From: Cohnella fermenti
GTDB taxonomy: Bacteria; Bacillota; Bacilli; Paenibacillales; Paenibacillaceae
Length of the DNA stretch: 64,000 nucleotides
Assembly (NCBI RefSeq): GCF_004801405.1
Contig: NZ_SSOB01000026.1
Span: forward strand, 51,941-115,940
Direction of reading: 5' to 3'
Positions 34,232 to 42,381 of the stretch are shown here, one piece after another. Numbering within the stretch: the first letter of the stretch is position 1; each line of letters starts with the position of its first letter. Under the pieces are notes generated by a model that worked only from the letters and a program-made list of their open reading frames with translations, was not told the DNA's origin and did not search any database. Made by a program: the position numbers and the translations under genes.

Positions 34232-35044
34232 ATGGACGTTCGCGCTGCAGAATCGCACTACGAACCGCACCACAATTCGCAATACGATTCACAATACAGT
34301 CTGGGGAAAATCCTCGGGTTATGGGCGCTTGTCGTGCTGCCGATGGGTTTGTTCCGATTCGCGGCGATTCCGTTCCTGAAGGATCGGATCGACTTCAATC
34401 CCGGCGTGGCCTACTGGCTGCTCATGATCGCTGGCATGGCGTGGCAACTCGTGCTGTCGCTGCTCGTGCTGCGGAGCGAGCTCGGGACGCTCGGATGGAG
34501 CAGGCTGAAGGCGCGGCTGTGGCTGAACGATCCGATCCGTCCGAAGACGGGAAGAAGGTTCCGGCTGGCCTATCTGCTCACGATCCCGTTTATTGTCTAT
34601 ACGTTCCTGATCGAGGATGCAGGAGTTCTGGACTTCGTTGCAGAAGCTTTGAATAAAGCGTTGCCGTGGCTCGCGCCGCCCGAATATGTGCAGATCGAAT
34701 CGCTGAATTCTCCGGAATTCTCGGGAGCGTGGTACCTGCTGGGCATCGCGCTCGCCAGTTGTCTGTTCAACTATCTGCTCGGCGAGGAGCTATTCTTCCG
34801 CGGCGTGCTGCTGCCGAAGATGAACGGCGTGTTCGGGCGGTGGGATTGGGTGGCCAACGGCGCCCTGTTCAGCCTCTATCACGTGCACAAGCTCACGGAG
34901 GTCCCGGTGTTCCTCGTCGGCTCCTTCTTCATCGCTTACCTGAACAAGAGATACCGCAGCTACTGGCCGGCCGTCATCATGCACGGTGTGGAAGCCATCC
35001 CGCTGCTGGTCATCGTGCTGCTCGTCATCCTGAGACCATCTTAA
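34232..35044 (+). CDS. CPBP-family intramembrane protease
   Basis: A 270-residue polytopic protein (about seven helices) of the CPBP/Abi (Rce1-like) family. It has the motif GEELFFRGVLLPKM with the tandem Glu and Arg, followed by a conserved His segment (LYHVH) and a C-terminal His (VIMHGVEAIP). The open frame extends upstream, but ATG 34232 follows AGAGGAGTG, so I chose it. It is followed 24 bp later by a NarL-type kinase/regulator pair, a common arrangement in Bacilli for membrane stress modules. Confidence 0.9.
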   Translation: MDVRAAESHYEPHHNSQYDSQYSLGKILGLWALVVLPMGLFRFAAIPFLKDRIDFNPGVAYWLLMIAGMAWQLVLSLLVLRSELGTLGWSRLKARLWLNDPIRPKTGRRFRLAYLLTIPFIVYTFLIEDAGVLDFVAEALNKALPWLAPPEYVQIESLNSPEFSGAWYLLGIALASCLFNYLLGEELFFRGVLLPKMNGVFGRWDWVANGALFSLYHVHKLTEVPVFLVGSFFIAYLNKRYRSYWPAVIMHGVEAIPLLVIVLLVILRPS

Positions 35045-35067
35045 CGATTCGGAACGGACGTGCCGAC

Positions 35068-36228
35068 ATGAGCCTTCCCTGGATTCAACCGCTAAGCCAT
35101 CCGCGCCTGCGCAACCTCGCCGTCTTCGGGCTGACCTCCGCTTACGCGGCCCTTCTGCTGCTCTATCTGTTCCTTGACCGCTTCAAGGGCGTTGCCGCTG
35201 CGGCGCTGCTGATCGCGCTGTTCCTGCTGCGGCAGCTCGCACTAGCCGGAGACAGCAAGCCGCTCCGCCTGCTTTCGTTGCTGTCCCCGCCGATCGAGAC
35301 CGTGCTGCTGTTCGTTCTGTTCTGGCAGAGCGATACCACCTTGGAAAATATCGTTTTCCTCCTCTTCGTCGCCGATCTTATCCTTCATTATCGTTCGCGG
35401 TATGCGCTGCCTCTGGCGTATGGAGGTTATGTGGCATATATGACGCATTGGCCCGCACCGGGGGAGGGCTATGTGGGCGATGCGGTCGACCTGCTCGGCT
35501 ATTCGCTGCTTGTGCTTGGCCTATGGGGGACGAAGCTGCTGCTGAACCAGCGGGACACCATCCTCCGGCTGAACGAAGCGCTGCGGGAGGAATCGCGGGC
35601 CAAGGAAGAGACGGCGGCGCTGCGGGAACGGTACCGGATCGCGGAGGAGGTTCACGACACGATCGGCCACACGCTGACCGTCGCCATCGTCGCCCTCGAG
35701 GGAGCGCAGCTTCTCGTCGGCTCCCGGCCGGACGAGGCCCGCGGCAAGATCGCGACCGCCCGGGATCAGCTCAAGGCGGGCCTGCACGACGTTCGCCATG
35801 TCGTCAAGGCGATGAAGGCCGAGCGCGGCGCTTCGCCGGATGCCGGGCTGGAGGCGACGGTGCGGCGGATGATGGCGGAAGTCGCGCGGCAGACAGGAAT
35901 CTCCTGGCGGCTCCGCATGGAGAACGGCCTGAAGCTGCTGTCGCTGCAGGAATATGTGCTGGCAGGCGCCGTTAAGGAGTCGGTCACCAATGCGATCAAG
36001 CACGGGGGCGCGAAGACGATCGAGGTCGCGGTCGAGGCGGCGGAGGATACCGTCCTGCTGACGGTGAAGGACGACGGAAGCGGCGCGGACGCGGTCGAAT
36101 ACGGGTTCGGCCTTGCCTCGATGCGGGATCGGGTGCAGGCCGTCGGGGGCCAATTGTGCGCGGCGGGCGGATTGAGCGGAGGCTTCGAAGTCAGGGTGAG
36201 ACTGCCCAGAGCGAGGGGGGAAGAATGA
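35068..36228 (+). CDS. Sensor histidine kinase, HisKA_3 (NarL-type)
   Basis: A 386-residue kinase. Five or so hydrophobic segments (about 15-150) without a large extracellular loop suggest a sensor within the membrane. The dimerisation domain has EEVHDTIGHTLTVAIVALEGA (phospho-His in VHDTIGH), and the ATPase domain has ESVTNAIKHG, VKDDGSGAD and GFGLASMRDRV. Start ATG 35068; the frame is open upstream through the CPBP gene but without support. It overlaps its response regulator by four bases. Confidence 0.92.
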   Translation: MSLPWIQPLSHPRLRNLAVFGLTSAYAALLLLYLFLDRFKGVAAAALLIALFLLRQLALAGDSKPLRLLSLLSPPIETVLLFVLFWQSDTTLENIVFLLFVADLILHYRSRYALPLAYGGYVAYMTHWPAPGEGYVGDAVDLLGYSLLVLGLWGTKLLLNQRDTILRLNEALREESRAKEETAALRERYRIAEEVHDTIGHTLTVAIVALEGAQLLVGSRPDEARGKIATARDQLKAGLHDVRHVVKAMKAERGASPDAGLEATVRRMMAEVARQTGISWRLRMENGLKLLSLQEYVLAGAVKESVTNAIKHGGAKTIEVAVEAAEDTVLLTVKDDGSGADAVEYGFGLASMRDRVQAVGGQLCAAGGLSGGFEVRVRLPRARGEE

Positions 36229-36911
36229 TGGAGCGAACGGTCAAGGCGCGCGTCCTGATCGTGGACGATCAGACGATTATGCGGGAAGGCTTGGAGACGC
36301 TGCTGACCTATAAGTCCGAGGTCGAAGTCGTCGGGATGGCCGGCAGCGGGGAGGAAGCTCTAACGCTGGCGGCCGAGCTGGCGCCGGATGTCGTGCTGAT
36401 GGACATCCGGATGCCGGGCATGGGCGGCGTGGCGGCGACCCGGGCGCTCGCAGAGCGCCATCCCGGAATTGTCGTCCTCATTCTGACGACCTTCGACGAC
36501 GACGATTACATCATCGAAGCGCTTAGCCATGGCGCAGCCGGCTACCTGCTCAAGGATATCGGCAGCAAGAAGTTGATCGACTCGATCTACGAGGCGATGG
36601 CCGGCAGCCTGCTGCTGACGGGGAAGGTCGCCCGCAAGCTGGCGTTGAGCGCGAGAGGCGGCGACGGGGCGGCGGGAGGCTCGTTCCCGCCGCCGCGCGA
36701 TCGGTTCGAGCTCACGGCGAGGGAGCTCGAGATCGCGAATCTGCTCGCGGAAGGCAACACGAGCAAGGAGATGGCGGACCGCCTGTTCCTGACGCGGGGC
36801 ACGGTCAAGAACTACCTCAGCAGCATCTACTCCAAGATCGGCACGAACGACCGGGCGAAGGCTCTGCTCGCCTTGCGGGAGCTCGTGGAGACGCGAAGAC
36901 AGCGGGAGTAG
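36225..36911 (+). CDS. NarL/LuxR-family response regulator
   Basis: A 228-residue regulator translationally coupled to its kinase (ATGA overlap, GGGGGAAG upstream). The receiver domain has VLIVDDQ, phospho-acceptor Asp in VVLMDIRMPG, LTTFDDDDY and GYLLKDI. The C-terminal LuxR HTH has LTARELEIANLLAEGNTSKEMADRLFLTRGTVKNYL. It likely controls the CPBP operon through the TGAC/GTCA repeats upstream of it. Confidence 0.94.
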   Translation: MMERTVKARVLIVDDQTIMREGLETLLTYKSEVEVVGMAGSGEEALTLAAELAPDVVLMDIRMPGMGGVAATRALAERHPGIVVLILTTFDDDDYIIEALSHGAAGYLLKDIGSKKLIDSIYEAMAGSLLLTGKVARKLALSARGGDGAAGGSFPPPRDRFELTARELEIANLLAEGNTSKEMADRLFLTRGTVKNYLSSIYSKIGTNDRAKALLALRELVETRRQRE

Positions 36912-36964
36912 CGAGATGGCGAGATGGCGAGATGGCGAGATGGCGAGATGGCGAGATGGCGAGA
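36911..36964. repeat. 8-bp tandem repeat, GCGAGATG
   Basis: Six full copies and one partial copy of GCGAGATG begin at the last base of the response-regulator stop codon. Simple slippage repeat. Confidence 0.9.
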
Positions 36965-36991
36965 ACAATGGTACCGCAGCTAGCGCATTTT

Positions 36992-37161
36992 ATGTGATTT
37001 TTCACATTCGCGATGCCCTTGAGCGGGGGTTTCTCGTGGTTTTATGTGGTTTTTCACATATATCGTTCACGCACCGGGGGCGAAGTCGCTATAAATGTGA
37101 TTTTTCGCATAAAACCGTCGCATCCGGCCTCACAACGAGATTTATATGTGAAAAATCACAT
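36992..37161 (+). repeat. Array C: four 16-bp palindrome-like elements, period 51-52 bp
   Basis: Elements start at 36992, 37044, 37095 and 37146 (52, 51, 51). The first three are ATGTG-R-TTTTT-C-R-CAT. The fourth is its complement form, ATGTGAAAAATCACAT. Array D has the same reversal at the same place. Located between the response regulator and the next rightward gene. Confidence 0.9.
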
Positions 37162-37262
37162 TCGTTCGGCCCGCGTCTCCGCAACAAGCTATTCCCCCCT
37201 TGCAGACTCGGACGCAATGTGGCAAACTACGAGTAGAACGCATTAATCGCGCGGCGAAGAAC

Positions 37263-37298
37263 GCCCCGCTTCCTTCCGATTCGGAATGGAGGCGGGGC
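37263..37298 (+). terminator. Terminator-like hairpin after array C
   Basis: GCCCCGCTTCC (37263-37273) pairs with GGAGGCGGGGC (37288-37298), with an inner TTCC/GGAA stem, followed by TTTGTG. It lies just before the gene at 37339, so it could also be an attenuator. Confidence 0.6.
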
Positions 37299-37338
37299 TT
37301 TGTGCGTTTACCCTTATGCCAAGGAGAGGTGGAGGCCC

Positions 37339-38022
37339 ATGAGTTTCGCATCGGAGCAAGAACGCTGGATCAAGAGGCATCTCAAGAGAAGAACCGGAGA
37401 ACGCCTGGACGCCTTGAAGCGCGGGCACGGCTTCGGCAACCAACTATTCGCGGAGAAGGTATGGTGGCTGCTTGTCGGGCACTTCGGCGGTCTTCACCCC
37501 GAGTACGAAGTGAGGGATTGGCGCGGACGCCCCTACTTCGTCGACTTTATGTGGATCGTCGGCGCTCTGCGCATCGCGTTCGAGATTATGGACTACGGCT
37601 CGCACGGAACCGACCGGAGCAAGTTCCGGCTCGATCTGAACCGTGGCCTCTACTTGCAGACGCAGGGCTGCATCGTCTTCTACATCTCTCTCGACGAGCT
37701 GAGGGAGAATCCCGAATTTATCCTCGCCGCCTTGCGAAGCGCGCTTGCTCCTTATCTGGCCGCCGAGGCTCGAAGTGTGCGCGTGGAGTCCCGTTCGCAT
37801 TCAAGAATCGAGAGAGAACTGATGCGCTGCGCCATCCGCCATGACCGGATCGTTCGCCCCGCCGAGGCGGCGAAGGAGCTTGAACTGCATATCGCCACGG
37901 TGATCAAGTACTGCCGCCTCCTGGCGGATAAAGGCAAGTTCCGCGCCGTGCCGAGCGGGACTTCCGGGCGAGTCCATTCGTACGAATATATGGGAATGCT
38001 CCAAAGCCCGGAACTGGTTTGA
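37339..38022 (+). CDS. Nuclease-like protein with C-terminal winged-helix-like region
   Basis: A 227-residue cytosolic protein, ATG after AGGTGGAGG. The N-terminal half has FAEKVWWLLVGHFGGLHPEYEVRDWRGRPYFVDFMW and then RIAFEIMDYGSHG...TDRSKF. The order of a conserved Glu, VDF and FEI-x-x-x-GSH recalls the PD-(D/E)XK fold of DUF559/Vsr-like endonucleases. The C-terminal part (about 165-225) reads HDRIVRPAEAAKELELHIATVIKYCRLLADKGKFRAV, a plausible winged helix. No neighbouring methylase. Function unassigned beyond this resemblance. Confidence 0.75.
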   Translation: MSFASEQERWIKRHLKRRTGERLDALKRGHGFGNQLFAEKVWWLLVGHFGGLHPEYEVRDWRGRPYFVDFMWIVGALRIAFEIMDYGSHGTDRSKFRLDLNRGLYLQTQGCIVFYISLDELRENPEFILAALRSALAPYLAAEARSVRVESRSHSRIERELMRCAIRHDRIVRPAEAAKELELHIATVIKYCRLLADKGKFRAVPSGTSGRVHSYEYMGMLQSPELV

Positions 38023-38059
38023 TCGCGTCGCACCCAGAGGTGCTCGCCGGTCAGGCGTA

Positions 38060-38327
38060 ATGCCTAACGGCTCCCCGTTCGCCCGGTACCCGGCGGGAAC
38101 GGCAACGGTCGGATAGCCGGCCCGAGCGGACGGGTCCGAGCCGGCATCCGAAGGCCGTCCTGGTCGTATGCCGCAATGCGGGACAGGCAAGCGCGTACCA
38201 GCGCCAGAGAGGTAAGCTCCCCGCGCTCCATCGCGGCTTGCAGTTCAAGGATGCTTGCTTCATCCAGATCGATATTCGTCAGCGCAAAGGGGGCGTCCAA
38301 CTTAGCCTTAGCCTCCTGAAGCAACAT
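38060..38327 (-). pseudogene. Amidase remnant with internal deletion
   Basis: From 38327 the minus strand encodes a typical amidase N-terminus (NIDLDEASILELQAAMERGELTSLALVRACLSRIAAYDQDG). Within a few codons another frame carries a typical amidase C-terminal motif (AGYPTVAVPAGYRANGEPLGIT). The approximately 350 residues expected between them, including the Ser-Ser-Lys catalytic region, are missing. The break point is around 38150. Array D begins 17 bp upstream of the remaining start. Confidence 0.75.
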
Positions 38328-38343
38328 CGTCACTCTCAATTTT

Positions 38344-38513
38344 ATGCTATTTTTCACATTCATACTGGTCGCGAATGGGGGGGTTGCATGGTTTTATGCG
38401 GTTTTTCACATATATCATTCGAACCGCGGGGCGGAATCCTCTATATATGCGGCTTTTCGCATAAAATGCTCGTTTCCGCCTCCTCTGGGAGATTTATATG
38501 TGAAAAATCGCAT
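38344..38513 (+). repeat. Array D: four 16-bp palindrome-like elements, period 51-52 bp
   Basis: Elements start at 38344, 38396, 38447 and 38498 (52, 51, 51). The first is degenerate (ATGCTATTTTTCACAT), and the last is the reversed form ATGTGAAAAATCGCAT, as in array C. The remainder of the gap to 38883 holds an imperfect repeat of about 25 bp (TTGCGAG at 38536 and 38580) and no recognisable gene. Confidence 0.88.
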
Positions 38514-38882
38514 TCGTTGCGGAGGGGCGCGGCAATTGCGAGAGGGGATGGCGGTGCGATTGAGGCGGAGGAGCGGCAGTTGCGAGAGAGGATGGCGGCG
38601 CGATAGTTGCGATGCGGGGGCGGACCGCGAACAACAGACGCGAGCCGCAGGGGAATGGCGGGAGTGGGTGCGGGATAGCGAGGGAGAGGCGAAGCAGAGG
38701 TTGGCAAGACGGGCATGACGACGCTACAGCAAGAGAGGGACGCGAATTGCGCCCCCCTCTCCGCTATTTCTATTGTTATCACACTATTACGCTCGTTGTC
38801 GCACAGCCCCAGGCTTCCACTCATTGTCGCCCGACCCTCTGGCGATTGCGCTTAGCGCCGCAAGGCTTCGAGCGCGGCCGGG

Positions 38883-39470
38883 TTATGCCGTTGCCGAGGG
38901 TCCGCCGTCCTTCGACGCGCGCTTCCGGTTCCATGGCGTGCCCAGAAGCGGCAGTGCCCAGCGGTCGAGGCCGTACCAGCCAGCGACCTTCCAGCCGAGG
39001 ACAATCCAGGTGGCCAGGATGAACAGCAGCGGGTTCGTGCTCAGCGTACCGGCGAACAGGAAGCACGCATTCATGAATGCGCCGAAGAAGGCGGCGACTC
39101 CCGTCAGCAGGCCGAGAATCAGCCCCAGTCCCACGAGCGTCTCGCCGAATGCCACGCAATACGAGAACACTTTGGCGTGCGGCAGCACCATATTTTCCAA
39201 GAAGGATGCATACCAGCCCGTCACGTCGCCGCCTTCGTTCGCCTTCCCCAGCGCTCCCTTGATGAATCCGGTGAGGCCCGCGCCAGCATTGCTGCCGACC
39301 CAGTTCTCGTTCGTGATCTTATGCCAGCCCGCATTGACCCATGCATAGCCCAGGTACAGGCGGATGACCAGCCAGATCAGGCCGGATCTCGTGTCGTTAA
39401 ACAGGAAGTTCGAGACCGGGTTCTCGGGAATAAGAATTCTCTTGCCATGAAGCTCGTCTTTGATTGTCAT
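38883..39470 (-). CDS. DoxX-family membrane protein
   Basis: A 195-residue, four-helix membrane protein with the family hallmarks RLYLGYAWVNAGWHKI and FGETLVGLGLILGLLTGVAAFFGAFMNACFLFAG. DoxX proteins include a subunit of thiosulfate:quinone oxidoreductase and redox-related membrane proteins. The bulky segment between helices 1 and 2 (GFIKGALGKANEGGDVTGWYASFLENMVLPH) is typical of Bacilli members. Single gene. Confidence 0.9.
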   Translation of the reverse strand: MTIKDELHGKRILIPENPVSNFLFNDTRSGLIWLVIRLYLGYAWVNAGWHKITNENWVGSNAGAGLTGFIKGALGKANEGGDVTGWYASFLENMVLPHAKVFSYCVAFGETLVGLGLILGLLTGVAAFFGAFMNACFLFAGTLSTNPLLFILATWIVLGWKVAGWYGLDRWALPLLGTPWNRKRASKDGGPSATA

Positions 39471-39656
39471 TGGTCATCACCTCATCGTGGGATGGTCAGT
39501 CTAACCCTGATAATAAGTGACATCGCGCGTCATGTAAATATCTCATATGGAAAATCAGGGAATTCCCTTACAGTTCCCTGCTTAAATCCCTTACCCATCG
39601 CCGGCCAAGACGAACAAAGCCACCCGTCTCCGGATGGCCTTGTCGTCTGGTTAGTT

Positions 39657-40145
39657 CTAGGATGCGATCTGCGAAGCGGATTCCCGCAGTCTCTTCTCGC
39701 CCGCAGAAGCGAGCAGATGCCCGAAGCGGCTGTCGACGAACTCCGCGATGTACAGCGTCAACATCAATCCGAGCAGCGCCGCAACGGCCGACAGCGGAAT
39801 CAGCCAGTGGTGCTCGGAATGGGAGAAGAACGGGATAAGCGAGACAGCCACAATCGGCGGCGCGTTCCATTGGAACTTCTTGATCATCCAGATGGCGATC
39901 AGGACGTTGGCGAATACCGAGATTGCGCTCGGGTACAGGAAGTACAACCCGGTTCCGATCATGGAAGTCGCGAACGCTCCGATTGTAATTCGGGTCAGCT
40001 CCGCGAAGCGGAACGAACGCGAGATGAACAAGAAGCTGAAAGCCCCGAGCGTCGGGAAGAACAACGTGTCCAGAAAAGAAAAATGCAGCGAACACCAGTA
40101 AATCAACATGATATAAACGCCAATCGCAATCGTCTTCACTTTCAT
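39657..40145 (-). CDS. HPP-family membrane protein
   Basis: A 162-residue protein with four to five helices, including FFPTLGAFSFLFISRSF, AFATSMIGTGLYFLYPSAISVFANVLIAIWMIKKFQWNAPPIVAVSLIPFFS. The conserved Pro-rich PP motif is present (NAPPIV). HPP proteins are integral membrane proteins of poorly known role (nitrite transport in cyanobacterial relatives). The promoter on the minus strand fits (see 40222-40249). Confidence 0.82.
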   Translation of the reverse strand: MKVKTIAIGVYIMLIYWCSLHFSFLDTLFFPTLGAFSFLFISRSFRFAELTRITIGAFATSMIGTGLYFLYPSAISVFANVLIAIWMIKKFQWNAPPIVAVSLIPFFSHSEHHWLIPLSAVAALLGLMLTLYIAEFVDSRFGHLLASAGEKRLRESASQIAS

Positions 40146-40221
40146 TGTAAATCCATAAGCCCCCTGCCGATATCCGATCTTGCCCGCGCGACCGCTTCCG
40201 ATCTTGCTTTATGCCTGCTTA

Positions 40222-40249
40222 ATTCTACCACTTTCATCTTTTGCGTCAA
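40222..40249 (-). promoter_or_regulatory. SigA-type promoter of the HPP gene
   Basis: On the minus strand TTGACG (40249-40244) and TAGAAT (40227-40222) are separated by 16 bp. The 354-bp gap up to 40500 otherwise holds only a CAGAT...CAGATCTG palindrome around 40346-40372, a possible operator for the importer operon. Confidence 0.65.
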
Positions 40250-40499
40250 CCCGTTCGTCAGCCCGCCCGCTGCGCAAGGACCCGGAACAAGCGTCTCCGC
40301 ACGGGGCCGGACTTGCCTGCAACGCATGTTTTGGGCCCGGAGCGACAGATTTGAGACACATTCACAGATCTGCTTCTTTCTCGCACGGCCCCTCTCCCCC
40401 TAAGATTGGCCTATGCGAGACCGGGCCATGGACCGGCCGCTCGCCGACATCCGCATCGCATCCGCATCAGCCCATTCGATTCCGACAGGGGGTGAAGAC

Positions 40500-41408
40500 G
40501 TGAACCGACTGCCGCTAAGGAAGGACTTGCGGCGTTACCGCCAGATGTACCTGCTCGCTCTGCCCATGGTGATCTTCTATATCCTGTTCATTTACATTCC
40601 GATGTACGGGATCACGATCGCCTTCAAGGATTATTCCGTCGTCACCGGCATTACCGGCAGCCCGTGGGTGGGGCTCGACCGCGTTCGCGAAGTATTCGAC
40701 AACGTCTTCTTCCAGCGGGCGTTCGTCAATACGCTGCTCATCAGTCTGGGCAAAATCGTGTTCGGCTTCCCGGTGCCGATTGCGCTGGCACTGCTGCTCA
40801 ACGAGCTGAGAAGCCGCTGGTTCAAGGGGCTGTTCCAGAACATCATGTTTATTCCGTACTTCCTCTCCTGGATCGTGTTCGCCGGCATTATCGAGAACCT
40901 GTTCAACGGCTCCGGCCTGATCAATGGGATTCGCGTCAATCAGAATCTCGACGTCATCTCGTTCCTCGCGGAAGGAGACTGGTTCCTCGGCATTGTGTTC
41001 ATTACCGACATCGTCAAGAGCGCGGGCTGGGAGACGGTCATCTACCTGGCTGCCCTGACCGGCATTGATCCTCACCTGTACGAAGCCGCTCAAGTCGACG
41101 GAGCGAACCGTTGGAAGCAGACGTTCCATATTACGCTGCCGGGGCTCGCCAACACGATTGTCGTGCTGCTCATCCTTCGCGTCGGATACCTGATGTTCGC
41201 CGGCTTCGAGCAGATCTTCTCGTTGTATTCTCCGATTGTTTACGACGTCGCCGACATTCTGGATACGTTCGTCTATCGGATCGGCATCGAGCAAGGAGAT
41301 TACAGCTTCGCGGCGGCCGCCGGCCTGTTCCAGGGCATCATCGGCTTGACGCTGCTGTTCACGGTGAACAAGATTGCCCAAAAAATCGGGTCGGCCGGTC
41401 TGTTCTAA
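40500..41408 (+). CDS. Carbohydrate ABC transporter permease (LplB-like)
   Basis: A 302-residue permease, GTG start with GGGGGTG upstream. Six helices, the first MYLLALPMVIFYILFIYIPMYGI; IAFKDYS follows it, a feature of the LplB/YtcP-type polysaccharide importers. EAA loop: HLYEAAQVDGANRWKQTFHITLPGL. First gene of a rightward cluster with a second permease and two binding proteins. As in the first importer, no ATPase gene is linked. Confidence 0.93.
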   Translation: MNRLPLRKDLRRYRQMYLLALPMVIFYILFIYIPMYGITIAFKDYSVVTGITGSPWVGLDRVREVFDNVFFQRAFVNTLLISLGKIVFGFPVPIALALLLNELRSRWFKGLFQNIMFIPYFLSWIVFAGIIENLFNGSGLINGIRVNQNLDVISFLAEGDWFLGIVFITDIVKSAGWETVIYLAALTGIDPHLYEAAQVDGANRWKQTFHITLPGLANTIVVLLILRVGYLMFAGFEQIFSLYSPIVYDVADILDTFVYRIGIEQGDYSFAAAAGLFQGIIGLTLLFTVNKIAQKIGSAGLF

Positions 41409-41470
41409 GCGCTCCGCGCCCGAACGCCGATCGCCGGTCGCCGAGCACCCGAAGGAGGACGCGGCTTCCC

Positions 41471-42322
41471 ATGACTTCCCGCAGCCCTTGGTACGCACAG
41501 ACGATCATCTGCGCCATCCTGCTAGGCTTCATGCTGCTTATTCTGTTCCCGTTCTACTATGTCGTCACGATCTCGGTCATGCCGAACGAGAATTACGTCA
41601 CCCGCGCTTACCACCTGCTGCCGGACGGCTTCACGCTCGACTACTACCGGCTCGTCTTCGGCGATGCCCGGCTCGTTCACGCGCTCGGCGTGTCGGTATT
41701 CGTTACTCTTGTCGGCACGCTGCTTAACGTCATCGTGACGGGCGCCGGCGCTTATGTGCTGACCAAGTCGCATCTGAGGCTGCACGGCGCGCTGAACCTG
41801 ATGGTCATTGTCCCGCTGATGTTCGGCGGCGGCATGATCCCCCTGTATCTCGTCATTCGGGCGCTGCATCTGACGAATAACGTCTGGGGCCTCATCATTC
41901 CGTTCCTCTGCAATTCGTTCTACGTCGTGCTGATGAAGAACTTCTTCTCCTCCCTGCCGGGCGAGCTCGAAGAGGCCGCCTATATCGACGGAGCGAAGGA
42001 GATCAAGACGTTCAGCCGCATCGTGCTTCCGCTGTCCAAGCCGATTCTGGCCGTCATGACGCTTTTCTACGGGGTTTTCCATTGGAATGAGTTCTTCTGG
42101 TCCGGCATCCTCGTCGCTCCTGACAAATACCCGATGATGGTGCTGCTACGTCAGTTGATCCGCCGAGCCGACACCCAGATGCAGGTCCAGCTTCCAGGGC
42201 TCATTCCCATGTCGCTCACTTCCGCCATCATTATCGTGATGATCGTTCCGATTCTGGCGATCTCCCCGCTGATCCAACGCTTTTTCGTCAAGGGTATGGT
42301 GCTCGGCGCGGTCAAATCGTAG
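41471..42322 (+). CDS. Carbohydrate ABC transporter permease (LplC/YtcP-like)
   Basis: A 283-residue permease with six helices, the family's FGGGMIPLYLVIRALHLTNN and the EAA loop ELEEAAYIDGAKEIKTFSRIVLPLSKP. C-terminus FFVKGMVLGAVKS is typical. AAGGAGGAC lies 10 bases before the ATG. It pairs with the preceding permease. Confidence 0.93.
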   Translation: MTSRSPWYAQTIICAILLGFMLLILFPFYYVVTISVMPNENYVTRAYHLLPDGFTLDYYRLVFGDARLVHALGVSVFVTLVGTLLNVIVTGAGAYVLTKSHLRLHGALNLMVIVPLMFGGGMIPLYLVIRALHLTNNVWGLIIPFLCNSFYVVLMKNFFSSLPGELEEAAYIDGAKEIKTFSRIVLPLSKPILAVMTLFYGVFHWNEFFWSGILVAPDKYPMMVLLRQLIRRADTQMQVQLPGLIPMSLTSAIIIVMIVPILAISPLIQRFFVKGMVLGAVKS

Positions 42323-42381
42323 GAACGAACGGCCACATGATTGTGATTATAAAAAAACGCCACCGAAGGGGAGAGGATTCA

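Noticed and set aside
36992..37161. CRP/FNR operator cluster
   Set aside because: TGTGA-N4-TCACA has the wrong centre spacing for CRP (N6) and the wrong half-site for FNR. The arrays lie at gene 3' ends, not at promoters.
40346..40372. Operator for the second importer (CAGAT...CAGATCTG)
   Set aside because: Only one weak palindrome with no second copy or -10 box nearby; noted but not annotated as a separate site.
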